Assembly: GCA_030686995.1 (NCBI GenBank) | Contig: CM060698.1 | Location: 141,937,106-142,001,105 of the forward strand | Origin: Artemisia argyi | Taxonomy: Eukaryota > Streptophyta > Magnoliopsida > Asterales > Asteraceae | Direction of reading: 5' to 3' | Length of the DNA: 64,000 nucleotides | Part shown: positions 1 through 14,537 of the stretch, one piece after another | How the letters are laid out: every line of letters begins with the position of its first letter | Position numbering within the stretch: the stretch's first letter is position 1 | Program-made: the position numbers and the translations under genes | The notes under the pieces: generated by a model | Databases searched by the model: none | What the model saw: only the letters and a program-made list of their open reading frames with translations | What the model was told of the DNA's origin: nothing

Positions 1-3126
<3,126 letters not shown>

Positions 3127-3388
3127 GGTGGTTGGGGAGGGGAGGGGAGGGGAGTAGGGTTTTGACGAAATGAGGACTGATTCGAAATGAAGAAGGACGC
3201 TACTATTGAAAAGAGGAAAAGTTTCCAAATGTCAACCACTTATATTTTCTAATAAGAAAATAAAAGACAAGTTAAAAGTATTTTAATTAAAAATGTAATT
3301 ACATTTATCTTTTATAATTTAAATGAAGGAGGACGCTACTATTGAAAAGGGCTGTATGCCTGTATATCAAAGTACCATATTTTCTCAA
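3127..3388. promoter_or_regulatory. 5' region of the ATP synthase beta gene with a 29-bp direct repeat
   Basis: Upstream of the ATG lies a purine-rich leader. A 29-bp segment (3185-3213) recurs at 3321-3349 with one mismatch, so about 136 bp of leader/promoter was probably duplicated in tandem. No TATA box can be placed with confidence. Confidence 0.45.
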
Positions 3389-3686
3389 TCATGTACAACA
3401 ACAACAACATACCCAAATCATGTACAACAACAACAACATATCCAATCCCGTCAAGGCGAGGTATGAGAAGGTAAGATGTAAACAGATCCTACCTCTACGC
3501 CAGGATAAACCTGAAAGTAAAGATACCGCTTTCATGAAGACCTCCGGCTGGTGTGTGCAGTGGAAACTCAAAGGAAAAACGAGAAAAAATAAATAAAAAT
3601 AAAAATAAAAATAGATAAAATAAAATATGTAAATAAAAACTAAAAAAGTGAAGTAGAATATAAAAAATAAAATAAAATAAAAAATA

Positions 3687-3725
<39 letters not shown>

Positions 3726-3726
3726 A

Positions 3727-3799
<73 letters not shown>

Positions 3800-4062
3800 T
3801 GAAAAAGAAACAAAAAAATAAATAAATAATAAAAAACAAGGCGAGGTATGAGAAGATAAGATGTAAACAGATCCTACCTCTACCCCAGGATAAACCTGAA
3901 AGTAAAGATACCGCTTCCATGAAGACCTCCGGCTGGTGTGTGCAGTGGAAACTCAAAGGAAAGACGAGAAAAAATAAATAAAAATAAAAATAAAAATAGA
4001 TAAAATAAAATATGTAAATAAAAACTAAAAAAGTGAAGTAGAATATAAAAAATAAAATAAAA

Positions 4063-4103
<41 letters not shown>

Positions 4104-4177
4104 AAATAATAATAATAATAATAATAAAATGAAAAAGAAACAAAAAAATAAATAAATAATAAAAAATTAAAAAAATA

Positions 4178-4239
<62 letters not shown>

Positions 4240-5058
4240 TAAATATGAATAATAAAAAAATAATAGTAATAAGCATACAGAGAAAAGAAACATCGAAGCA
4301 AAAACGACACGACAGGCAAAAAGCAGCATACAAGCAAAAAAGCATACAGAGAAAGGAAAAAAAAACCAAAAACGACACAACAAGCAAAAGCAGGAAAGAA
4401 AGCGAGCAAAAACCAAAAAAAGCAACGCAAAAGGGCCTAAAGCTAAGGCAAAGCAGAGGGGAACAAGCAACGGGGCCTAAAGCCTAACGGGCACAAGCAA
4501 AAAGCCTAAAACACCTAAAAAGAGAAGACAACCAAGAGGCACCTAAAAAGCTTAAAACGCCACAAGCAAACCAGAACCTACGACTAGCCAAACCCAAAGG
4601 CTAACCACAAATTCTAATCCTATCTCTCCACGCCTTCCTATCTGAGGTCATGTCCTCGGACAAGTAAAGCTCCTCCATGTCGAGCTTAAGTCTATCCTCT
4701 CATCTAAGTTTTGGTCTACCCCTCTTTCTTAGACCGTCAACTATAAGCGTTTCAACCCTTCTTACTGGCGCTGTTTGTGGTCTTCTCCTGACATGACCGA
4801 ACCACCTCAACCTACCTTCTCTCATATTTGAGATAATAGATTCTACTCCAAGCACAGATCTATACACCCCGTTCGGGATCATGTCAGACATGGTTTTACC
4901 ACAAGTCCACCTCAGCATTCTCAGTTCCGCTACTTCCACCCTACTAGCTTGAGCTTTTGTGATAGGACAGCACTCTGACCCATACAACATAGCCGGTCTA
5001 ATTGCCACCTTATAGAATTTACCCTTTAACTTAAAGGGTACTTTCCTATCATGTATGT
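3389..5058 (-). mobile_element. 5'-truncated RTE-clade LINE (end of RT ORF plus 3' tail)
   Basis: The minus-strand frame at 5008-4700 is the C-terminal part of an RTE-type reverse transcriptase. Visible blocks are [46 protein letters not shown] and RKRGRPK, close to the end of the plus-strand LINE at 22.5-22.9 kb. The homology starts near 5058, so fingers, palm and endonuclease are missing. The 3' end is at low coordinates and ends in a duplicated ATGTTGTTGTTGTTGTAC tail (3389-3440, shown here in minus-strand sense). The 3' UTR is internally duplicated (see separate entry). It is a dead fragment, and its 5' junction is uncertain by a few bases. Confidence 0.85.
3452..4167 (-). repeat. Tandem duplication of the RTE 3' UTR with expanded microsatellites
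   Basis: Unit 1 (3452-3836, about 385 bp) and unit 2 (3837-about 4167) begin with the same CAAGGCGAGGTATGAGAAG segment, run through the same 150-bp conserved block, and end in the same A-rich block. The units differ mainly in simple repeats: TA then TG, and (TAA)n in unit 1 (3689-3797); longer TA and short (TAA)n in unit 2 (4069-4127). A further (TAA)n lies at 4180-4235. Confidence 0.8.
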
Positions 5059-5308
5059 TCTAAAATCATTATTAAGTTGTGAGCTTAGTAAATATGACAT
5101 TTTAATATTCATATGTGTTTTTTTATTAGAGGTTGAAATTTAAGATCTATCGGTTCAAAATAGGTATAGTTATAAAAAGGCTTTTGTCTCAATGGTATTT
5201 CTAACTGTGTGAGAAGCTCTATAACCAAAACAGTTGTGAGTACAAGTCATACTTAAAATATGTGAGATAGTTTGTAGTTTATATATCGTGAGATTGTTAG
5301 TTATGGTA

Positions 5309-5349
<41 letters not shown>

Positions 5350-5947
5350 GGGTAAACATCTAGTAGAGTAGTAGTAGATAAGTATAGTTTGATCACCATA
5401 TATATTAGGGAGGTGATTTACACACTCCTAAAAATTATTGGGATACTCATTTTAATGCTTCAGTTAGTTGTACAAAACTTACATTGTGCTTTATCCGCTT
5501 GTATTATGAGCGTCCCAATCAATAATTTGAGTGTACCAATCACTTTCCTATATATTATATTTGGATTTAATGTATTTGATAGAAATGTAATTATATAATA
5601 ATTATTCAAGAGGTTTAGACGGTCCCGTGGGTAAATTTATTTTATTTATTTATTTTTATTATTTTTTTACTATTTTCATCTTTTACTCATAAGAAAGAAA
5701 TCTTGTTGACTCGACGGAAACCCATCTAAACCCAAACCGATCTAGACTTAACAACCGAGAAGATGAGCTGATATAACTCATCGGATCAGAAGACCCACTT
5801 AAATCCGGACCCGCAGACTCAAACCCATATAGATCAAACCCGACCCATCTATATTGCCACCTAAACAACACTAGATTCACTCACAATCATCGCAAAACCC
5901 TTCAGAAACCCCTTAAAAAAACACTCCTTAAACCCTAATTTAAACTA
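5059..5947. other. AT-rich spacer and MFDR upstream region
   Basis: No gene is seen. It holds a poly(A) run (5312-5346), low-complexity AT sequence, and the MFDR leader. The last 80 bp (5871-5947) resemble the start of the mTERF coding region at 23811-23890 (see findings). Confidence 0.6.
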
Positions 5948-8900
5948 ATGGCAATGGCAATGTTTGTTCGGAAGTTTAGTTCACTCCGTGTTTGCGTTGT
6001 CGGCAGTGGTCCTGCCGGTTTTTACACCGCCGAAAAGGTCTCTCTCACACTCATTTCTCTTGTGTTGACTGATTATTTTTGCTTATTGTAACATTTGAAA
6101 AATTAATAATAAGTTTTACTTTTATCGCCTATATGCTCATATAAGGTATAAAAATCAAACTTATTATTAGCTTTTCAAATGTTACATTAACCCCAAGACA
6201 TATAAGCTAAACTTTTAGCATTTCACACTTTATAATCAATGACTGCTAAACACTATTAAACAAACAACTGCTACCCCTAGTTTTGCCAAACATAGCTACA
6301 CGAAGCCGCACTGAACATGAATTTATTTTAACTATAATCATTGTGTAGATTTAGTACCATTTGGCTTATGAGCTTATGTAACATTTGAAAAGCTAATATA
6401 AGTTCAATTTTTTATGGCTTATCTAACTTGATAAGCTTAAGTTAATTCGTTTTTGTTTAGCTTTTTAAATGTTACATAAGTTCATAAGCTCACACAGACA
6501 CCCTTGTATTTAGATAAGTTGATTATGTAATATGTATGTATATATTGTTTTGACTTTATCCGAAAACCGTGTAGGGTAACTTGTCTTAGTTTGTTTTGTT
6601 AAAAAAACATACGGAATGTAGTATCGCAATAACTACTTAAGCTTTGGATGTTATGTTGTGTTCGTGATCCCGAATTAAGGTGTTTTGAGTGAAGATGTTA
6701 TAGTATGACACTCTTAAACGGATCCACATTTGACTGTTGACAGTCACACGGGTTAGTTTCGAACTCTAAAGAAATGAGTTAAGTCACATGGAAACTTAAA
6801 AACCATGATTGACAGCGTTTATACTACTAACATGGACCTATTGCTGTTATCGACATCAAACAAATTCTGGTCGATACATCAATTAAATACTAGAATTTAC
6901 TCTGATTGATCAAACACGGACGTTATTTGTTATGTGGTAGTGATATCTGTAAAGTGCCCGTCACTATTGTTTGATGGAATTACTTTCATGTGTAACTAAT
7001 AGATGCTGAAAGCACATGAGGGAGCAGAAGTTGATATCATTGATAGACTGCCGACGCCATTTGGATTGGTTCGTTCTGGTGTAGCACCTGATCACCCTGA
7101 AACAAAGGTATGCTTTGCTAGATTACAACATTTATTATCAGTTTTGGTTAAGATTCTGGCCAGGATTTGTGGATTTTGTTTCTTTTATCTAGTGCCAATT
7201 CTCGTTAATTTGTGCCAAAGTTTGGTTACAACCAGCTGGATATCATTTTGATGATTCTAGTCATGTTGAGTTTGCTATGGGATTATTCATCGAAGCTGTA
7301 GAAAGTAGAAACATTGTTAAAAGGCTTTACTGAATCGTTAATGATCAAAACAAGGTTTTAAAGTTAGAAAAGTGGAATTTGAAGTGAATGCTAATTTTGA
7401 AGTTGGTAATTGATATAAATGAGTATAGAGGGAGATTTATAAGAAAAGGCTGAACTGAATTGGTTTTATAAATGAATGCGTTTTTTTACATTTTACTCAC
7501 TTTCTGAGTATTTCTTTAATCTATCTCCTGAAGCAAAATCACCTTAATTGATCTAGTTGACCAGAAAACTTGCAACAGATTGTCATCAACCAATTTTCTC
7601 GGGTTGCACATAATGAACGGTGTTCATTCTTTGGGAATGTCTCTCTTGGATCCTCCATTTCTTTGTCAGAGCTTCGTCAAATCTACCATGTGGTAAGGTC
7701 ACAAGCTTTTGCTCAATACCATTTATGATTTTATTTTCTTTAGTCTTTAGCAGTATGTTTACAATCACAATTGACAATCATATGTCATCTATCAGGTTGT
7801 ACTTGCTTATGGCGCTGAAAGTGATAGAGTCTTTGGTATATCGGGAGAGGTATAATATCTGCAGAACGGGCAGATTTATAGGTCTTTTCATCCATTTAGG
7901 AATCTGCAAGTTTGATACTATTTCGTGCCCTTGGTGCAGGAGTTAAAGGGTGTTCACTCTGCTAGAGAATTTGTTTGGTGGTATAACGGGCACCCAGACT
8001 ACAGCAAGTTTACACCGGACTTACAGAGAACAGACACAGCCATAGTTTTGGGCCAGGTACGTCAGACATGTGTACTAGCTTATGCATAGAAATTTTTTTG
8101 TGATACAAGTGTATATTTCTTAACGCTTAGGAAGCCTATATGTATTAGTTGTTCTTGTATGTGTGATGAGACAACTTCAGTCTTAAAGGAAATGCCTACT
8201 ATGAACTGACCTGATCTTGCATCTTTTTATAGGGTAATGTGGCTCTTGATGTTGCACGGATTCTTTTAAGACCACCTAAAGAGTTGGCTACCACTGATAT
8301 TGCCACCCATGCTTTAGATGCTCTAAGGGAAAGCTCCATAAGGTTATGAATCGTTAGTTGGACACAAATTTAGTTTCTGCAGTTAGTTTTGATGCCTGAT
8401 AATAGCTCATGTAATCTTTCAGGAAGGTTTATCTTGTGGGCAGACGTGGACCTGTACAAGCAGCTTGTACTGCAAAAGAGCTACGAGAAATTCTTGGTAA
8501 GTGTTATAGGTCATGAGTTCCCATACCCCGCTTCGGCGGGATTGGGTATGTTGTTATAGGTCATGAGTTGAATTGGTGATTTTGGCAATATGAGTTGGTG
8601 ATTTGGCTCAAAAAGCATTTTAATATAACACCAGTAAAAGTTTTGTGGCTTTTTGGCTCAAAACTGTACGAGAGAACAAATGCTTTTTTCTACAAAATTT
8701 CTTATCTGGTGTTGAATAAAGAAGTCATAGTCAGTGCTTTTTTGCTGTAAATAAGCCATGTATAGGAATTAAAATTAACGTGAGCATGAATCGGAAAGTT
8801 ATTATCTCACATTAAGAAGGATGGATAATACAGTACACCCTCCACCCACAATAAAAGCTTTTACCGAATCACTCCTGAGTTTGGTTCTTATATTACATTG

Positions 8901-11057
8901 GATTCTCAAATGCAGCTATCAAGGATTTGCACATTAACATCAAGGAAGCCGATCTCCTAAAAACCTCTGCCGATGAGGTCCATTCATTTCCTTAGCTTTC
9001 ATTTGGCTATTCAAAAACTGCTATGTACTTTCAGTCGGTGGCGGAACTAGAACATTATTTTTGGGGGGGCCGGATCGGAGATTTGTTTGTAACCTCAACT
9101 AAATTAACTCTAAAACCTATAATATTTACACTAGGTGCCGTAAATTTTGGGGGGGCCGGGACCCTCCCCTGCCCCTTCATAGGACCGCCCCTGCTTTCAG
9201 TTATGGTCTGTTTACTCTTATTATTTTTTGTCTCTGTAACTGAGATTGTTTCCTTATAACGTTTTGAAAAGGAAGAAATGAAGAACAATCGCATACGTAG
9301 GAGGGTCTTTGAGTTGCTATCAAAGGCTTCCTCATCAGCTGCACCTCATCCAAGTTTAGGACAACGAGAACTGCACTTTACTTTCTTCAGGAAACCTGAG
9401 AAGTTTCTAGAATCAAGTGACAGAAGTGGCTATGTTGATGGCGTGAATTTTGAGAAGACAACATTGAAAGGTAGAAATAGTAGAAACTTCTGTTGATGGA
9501 TACATTACATCAGTTTTTCTCATAAAAAATCAAAGGCATGTTTTGTCTGTTATATATAGAAATTATTATTGCTTCCATGATTTCTTTGCAAATGTTTGAA
9601 AACTTGTATTTATATTGTACACTTCATGTAAGAAGCTCTCTTTATGTTCTTGTGGTACCTAAAAAGATATTGCTGGCTTAACCTTGTAGGAAGTGCTGGC
9701 TCGGGAAATCAGATTGCAGCAGGCACAGGGCAGTATGAGGATCTTAATTGCGGGTAAATTTCGTGTAAACTGGGCAGAAGAAATTTTACTTTTAACTTCA
9801 AATATAATGCCAACCTGAGTACCTGAAGTCTAAAATGCATACAAAAATAGAATAAAATGAATGCCATTTAAACTATTCCATAGGCTAGCAATGTTAAGAC
9901 ATGACATGACCCAGCCTCTTCAAGTTGTATGATATTTTGTGTGGCTTACAGTATATAAATTCTCTTTTGAGTGTTATATTTGCTTTGTTTTACAGTTTGG
10001 TACTGAAGAGCATAGGTTACAAATCTGTACCTGTTGATGGTTTACCATTTGACCATTCCAAAGGTATGTCTGATATAATTCACATGCAAACTTTAGGTTT
10101 ATATAATGTTTAATGTACTTCAAAAATTTTCGAGTATTCAGAAGTTTCTGATGTCTGCAACTTCTTTCGTAGGTGTGGTCCCAAATATCAGAGGCCGTGT
10201 TGTATCTTCTTCTGATGATGCTCAAACTGAGGATGGCTTATATGTATGTGGGTGGTTAAAGAGAGGGCCAACTGGAATAATTGCTACAAACCTTTATGAT
10301 GCAGAAGAAACTGTAAGATAGCTCAATTTTTCTGTGGCAATTTTGACACGTTCACTTAGGAATAGTTCGATTCGGGTTATACTCTGTCTCTAACGGGTCA
10401 AAAGGGATAAATATGTTAAAAACTTGCTTGCAAGGAAACTGGTCAAAACATGTCAAGAGTCGCCAAAGGTGTGTTCTTAATGCATCAAAGTTCAACATCC
10501 TATATAACTGTATTAAATAAACTATCGCATCGTGTAGTTTTTGTAATCATATTTGACAAGCTAATTGGCTGTTAAGACTTGAGGTAAATTATGATAAAAA
10601 AGTGTCTTGGGCATCCTAACATGATCCGATACACACTGACACTAAAAGATACCATTTTGTTGCCTCTAGTCATAGTTATTGTAGAATGTAGATTATCTTC
10701 TTAATGAAAGAGATGTATAAAAACTGTAGCTTTGTAGGAGCATTTTTCTCTAATTAGTCTTAATATACTCATTAGCTGATACATGCTTTAGCTACACCTA
10801 TCTGTATTGATTGGTTGAATAATTGACAGGTGGCCAGCATCTCTGAGGACATAGCCAAAAAAGAGCTAACATTTGCATCATCAAAGCCAGGCAGAGAAGG
10901 ACTTAGTCAGTTACTGGAAAACAGGAACGTTCAAGTTGTTAAATTCAGTGATTGGGAAAAGATAGATTCTGAAGAGAAAAGACTCGGAAGTTTAAAAGGA
11001 AAACCCCGAGAAAAAATAACCGATTGGAATGATCTTCTACAAGTAACCACAAAATGA
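5948..11057 (+). CDS. MFDR: NADPH:adrenodoxin/ferredoxin oxidoreductase, mitochondrial
   Basis: FAD- and NADP-dependent reductase that passes electrons from NADPH to mitochondrial adrenodoxin-type ferredoxin, supporting biotin synthesis and Fe-S cluster work. Thirteen exons: 5948-6037, 7003-7107, 7579-7692, 7796-7849, 7940-8056, 8233-8342, 8423-8496, 8916-8977, 9272-9470, 9690-9753, 9996-10063, 10173-10312 and 10830-11057. All borders are GT-AG, the phase is continuous, and the protein is 474 aa, the family length. The FAD-binding [13 protein letters not shown] is near residues 17-29, followed by [20 protein letters not shown], then NADP-binding [16 protein letters not shown] and [12 protein letters not shown]. 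The conserved [14 protein letters not shown] sits near the end of exon 12. The presequence is very short ([12 protein letters not shown]) but basic and Ser-rich. Introns carry several small mobile elements. The family match is very secure; mitochondrial targeting is inferred. Confidence 0.96.
6088..6185. repeat. Small foldback in MFDR intron 1
   Basis: GTAACATTTGAAAAATTAAT at the left matches the reverse complement of the right end ATTAGCTTTTCAAATGTTAC; the arms are about 30 bp each. Same vocabulary as the next foldback, so probably one MITE family. Confidence 0.6.
6363..6492. repeat. Second foldback of the same family in MFDR intron 1
   Basis: Left arm GAGCTTATGTAACATTTGAA and right arm TTAAATGTTACATAAGTTCA are inverted, with the core AACATTTGAAAAGCTAA shared with the element 180 bp upstream. 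No target duplication was recognised. Confidence 0.6.
8520..8551 (+). mobile_element. 32-bp RTE-tail micro-insertion with 18-bp target duplication
   Basis: The insert CCATACCCCGCTTCGGCGGG followed by ATTGGGTATG is the 3' tail seen in the RTE LINEs of this window. It is flanked by perfect 18-bp direct repeats TGTTATAGGTCATGAGTT at 8502-8519 and 8552-8569. It lies just inside intron 7 of MFDR, 24 bp after the donor. This is an extreme 5'-truncated LINE (or LINE-dependent SINE) insertion. Confidence 0.88.
9036..9193. mobile_element. 158-bp hAT-type MITE in MFDR intron 8
   Basis: Flanked by perfect 8-bp repeats CTTTCAGT (9028-9035 and 9194-9201), the length expected for hAT elements. Short imperfect inverted ends are CGGTGGCGG and CCGCCCCTG. 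Inside are two G-rich GGGGGGGCCGG blocks. Confidence 0.72.
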
Positions 11058-11648
11058 AGCATAAGTTGTTCACTTTCAGATTATAGATAATTGCTTCAAA
11101 GATTTTTTGACATTGAGCCCTTGACTACATGGTGATTGTTGTACAACATATGAACATAACACATAAATTCTTCTAATTACTAACATGAATTGATGAATTC
11201 CTTTACTATTCTGATACTTATTTCTTTATATATTAAGGTCATTGAACCCAATTAATAAGATGACAAGAACAACTTTTGATTTTTTCTTTTTAAATTTTGG
11301 AAGCCAGTGAAATTGGTTGTTTTGATGTAAAGCACGGTATTGGTTCATCTTCACATAAGCATTCCATTAATCAAGATTATGTTGCTGCTTGAAAGTAAAT
11401 TATTTATTTATTTATTAGTTGGTTTATAATTTGACAAAATTAGTTGTGATTGATAGTAAAAATGATGCTATAAAACACCCACAAGTGCCATTGAATCTTA
11501 CATATTCTCAATCGATTTTGCTTGTGGCGTCTAACTTGAATCTAGATCCACATAGTGGCTTTAAAATGTCTTTCAAATTTCTTTTGCCATCTTCTTTTCA
11601 AGATAACAAAATCGAATTGATTTTGTTAACTCGGTTTTGTATTGAAAA
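11058..11648. other. Spacer after MFDR
   Basis: AT-rich 3' region with no recognisable gene. A 77-codon open frame at 11419-11652 lacks any family signature or codon signal. Confidence 0.5.
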
Positions 11649-11973
11649 ATGAAATAAGAAACAAATTGGCCGCATAACGATCACTTTACTATTTCATCTT
11701 CACATATGAAGTTTGTCATGCAAATTAAGATCAATATATATTTAACTAACAAGTCTGCGCATCAACGATTAAGATTATATATCTACAAACATCAACCAAC
11801 AATATCTACTTGTTTACACATCTACTATACAACATTTAGGTAGTGTTTGTTTAAGGGGTTTTGCTGTAAGCGTAGATTGACAACCAAAAAAAACTTGTTT
11901 GGTATAAAAGGTGGGCTCAAAGTTTGACTTGAATACTAAATATTTAGCTATACACGAATCCACTACACAAAGC

Positions 11974-12013
<40 letters not shown>

Positions 12014-12090
12014 CATCACTCGTTATAATTTAAAACTTATTTTATAACAAAAAAAAAATTAATTAATTTTCATTTATATATTCTTTAAAA

Positions 12091-12472
12091 CTAGACGAGT
12101 ACCCGTGTATAGTAACAAATTTTATAGCAGCATATAGTTTTAGTGATAAAATTTTTTATTGGTTATAAACGAAAAATAACAAAAGTTTGAGGATTTTTGG
12201 ATCAAACATAATGTTTTGAAACTCGGTTCAACCCGGGCTGTTCAACTGGTTGAACCATTCCGGTCGAAAAAATGGGTCAAATTAAACCGGGTCAACCCGC
12301 CGGGTTTGAAGTGACCCGGGTCAACCCGGTTTTCGATGTGTATTAATAATGAGTTACGTAGTAATAGTTTACAGCTTTGCATATGTTTCCAAATATAATG
12401 TAAGTACTTCCTAAAATGCTTTAAGTTTTCACTTTCAAGATTTGTAGGTTTTTCCATTATATGTAATATAGA
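12091..12472 (-). mobile_element. Short non-autonomous Helitron
   Basis: On the minus strand it starts TCTATATTACATATAATGG directly after an A and ends ACGGGTACTCGTCTAG directly before a T. That is the 5'-TC...CTRR-3' structure with A|T insertion typical of Helitrons. The body has CCGGGTCAACCCG-type words shared with the Helitron at 46987-47979. The subterminal hairpin is decayed. No Rep/helicase coding. Confidence 0.75.
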
Positions 12473-12485
12473 TGATAATATTATA

Positions 12486-12759
12486 CTCCCTCCGTCCCAA
12501 AATTATTGTCCCTCGACAAAAAACACACAGTTTAAGAAAAATACATTTATTACAGCTTTCTTTTTCTTACTTTTTGACAGAATAACAATTTTGCTCTTAG
12601 GTAATTAATTAAAGTCTTATTTAAGGTATGTAATAATAATTTTAAAGAAGGGTAATATAGTAAACTTGGTTAAACTTCCTTATCTATTTTTAATAGTGGA
12701 CAATTAAATTAGGACATCTCAAAAAGAAAACGTGGACAATAAAATTAGGACGAAGAGAG
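12486..12759. mobile_element. Stowaway/mariner-type MITE
   Basis: The left terminus CTCCCTCCGTCCC and the degenerate right terminus GGACGAAGAGAG are flanked by TA on both sides (12484-12485, 12760-12761), as expected for Tc1/mariner MITEs. Confidence 0.75.
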
Positions 12760-13270
12760 TACCATTTATATATTTTCTCTCTCTTATTTTATTTTTTATT
12801 TTTTGTTTCTTAAAACTTACACACAATCAAAATCTAAATCCAAATCTTAATCAAATCCAAATCCATATCCAAAACCCTTAACAAACCAAACGGACCCTTA
12901 GAAGTTCTACACTTTTTTATATGCTGAAATCAAGAGAATGATTCTAAAGTTGTGAAAAGCGTGGCCGAAGATTATTGCATGACAAATATATCAAATACAT
13001 AGCAGGTCAATTGTACATTTTAACTCGCCTCAAGTTTAAAAATACGGTGATCTTAAATCCTTTACATTATCAAATAAATTACTGGAAAATGATAATAAGA
13101 GCTTAAGAGTTGTCAACATAATTTATAATTTTATGCATTAATAGGCTGTATCTTCAGTAATAACCTTTCACCCTTTTGAGTTTCACTATATTCAGCCAAC
13201 TTTTTGTACATGCAATTATGCATAATTTTGATTATCCAAACAACCTTACGGGTTACCTTAATCAATATAA

Positions 13271-14124
13271 CAAAGAAAGAACTCAATAATAACATAATAT
13301 TAAAAAAATTATCAAAATGCCTTGATTAAACACCAGAATCATCAATCAAAATTAAAGCTTAACTTTTTAACCGATAACAACCGGCGAACCGATTTGACGA
13401 TTAAAACCCTAATAATGAACCCGATTTGAACAACGAATAACCGATTTGACGATTAAAATTGAAAATTTATCAATTACCTAGAAAAAACCCTAATTTTATG
13501 AACAAATGAATGAATGACCGATTTGTAATGAGAAATATGCAATTAACCGATGTGAGCAATTATTATTATTGTCAAGGACGATTGACTGCTTAAAGTATTT
13601 TGGAAAAGGATCTCGCATGACTGAGCCCACTAGATATCACTATTTTTCATCTACTCTCCGGTAAAGACCACCTATCACCACCGTTAAGGTATACACATAT
13701 TCATCGACGTTATCGCAATTCGGTTAAAAACAAACAAACGATAATTCGTTCACTCACTCAATAGGAGTTAATAGGCTTGGTTCGTGACTCTACATTCGTT
13801 TCGACAAAATTTAATCTTCGATAAGGAAATCATCGCAGTTTCGATTTCATCCCTTTTGGTATCGTGTCGTCACTAGATTATATGACCATCCGGATTTTGG
13901 TTTTGATTTCATCCATGATAGGCGTCAAAGGTTGTTCAAAGGCATGATTATTTTATTTTGTACGACTATATATGTGACTTATTTGAGGTGCTTTGTAAGT
14001 GAAATTAGATTTGAATAAGGATTTAAGACTTATATCTCATCTTGATTCATTGTGTTTTTATGTGTCAATGTGACATTTGCTTAAACTGTATTTGTTTTGA
14101 GGGTAAGATTTATAGCTTAGGTAT
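13271..14124. other. Spacer
   Basis: No gene recognised. It contains a partly repeated ACCGATTTGACGATTAAAA segment (near 13390 and 13441). Confidence 0.45.
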
Positions 14125-14437
14125 TGTCACAAAGTGAAGTCAAACGGGTCAAATTAGCAAAAGTCAAACTAAAAGTCAGATCTCACATTTGGCGGGAAAT
14201 TCTATTAAGATCCAAACTACATTTATAAACCAAAATTTCATTGTAATTCATTCATTCTCAATTTGTAAAGTCATTTACTTCTCTCTGATTCTGTATTCAA
14301 TTCATTGTAACAAATACATCATTCAAATAACAAAGCACTTTCAGATCTTGATTCTTTTTCTATAGATTTCTAAGTGAATTGTTGCAATCGGAATATTGTT
14401 CTTCATTTCTTTGGTGATTTCTAAAACACTCGTTACA
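14125..14437 (+). repeat. 5' LTR of a non-autonomous LTR retrotransposon
   Basis: Starts TGTCACAAAG and ends ACACTCGTTACA. The four bases before it read GTAT, as do the bases one past the 3' LTR (5-bp GGTAT/AGTAT duplication with one mismatch). It is 313 bp long. Confidence 0.75.
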
Positions 14438-14439
14438 AT

Positions 14440-14451
14440 TGGTATCAGAGC
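14440..14451 (+). promoter_or_regulatory. Primer-binding site (initiator tRNA-Met)
   Basis: TGGTATCAGAGC, two bases after the LTR end, is the standard plant retrotransposon site complementary to the 3' end of tRNA-Met-i. Confidence 0.9.
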
Positions 14452-14537
14452 TTGATCTTGGCTCTCAATTCTATCCAAAATTTTGAAGGAAAAAAACTAC
14501 AAAAAAAGAAAATAAATAGAAGCTTCAAGGTTCATCA

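Larger units (their letters stand above)
11838..12899. mobile_element. TIR-bearing insertion in copy A
   Basis: The left end GTGTTTGTTTAAGGGGTTTT and the right end AAAACCCTTAACAAACCAAA are imperfect inverted repeats. Copy B lacks this insertion at the matching point, which shows it is an insert. It contains a poly(T) run (11978-12013), a Helitron (12091-12472) and a MITE (12486-12759). Confidence 0.55.
11649..13270. repeat. Segmental duplication, copy A (with nested insertions)
   Basis: The flanks 11649-11836 and 12900-13270 align in the same order and orientation with 16797-17237 and 19630-19785. Shared words include TCACTTTACTATTTCATCTT, ACCAACAATATCTAC, TTCTACACTTTTTTATA and GCATAATTTTGATTAT. 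In copy A the two halves are split by an inserted element (about 11838-12899) bearing a Helitron and a Stowaway-like MITE. No gene is recognised in the duplicated unit. Confidence 0.8.

Noticed and set aside
3495..4470. Long Leu/Ile/Tyr-rich minus-strand frames
   Set aside because: Produced by (TAA)n, (TA)n and A-rich LINE 3' UTR; no protein signature.
11419..11652. 77-codon open frame after MFDR
   Set aside because: No similarity, no splice context, and AT-rich composition like the surrounding spacer.
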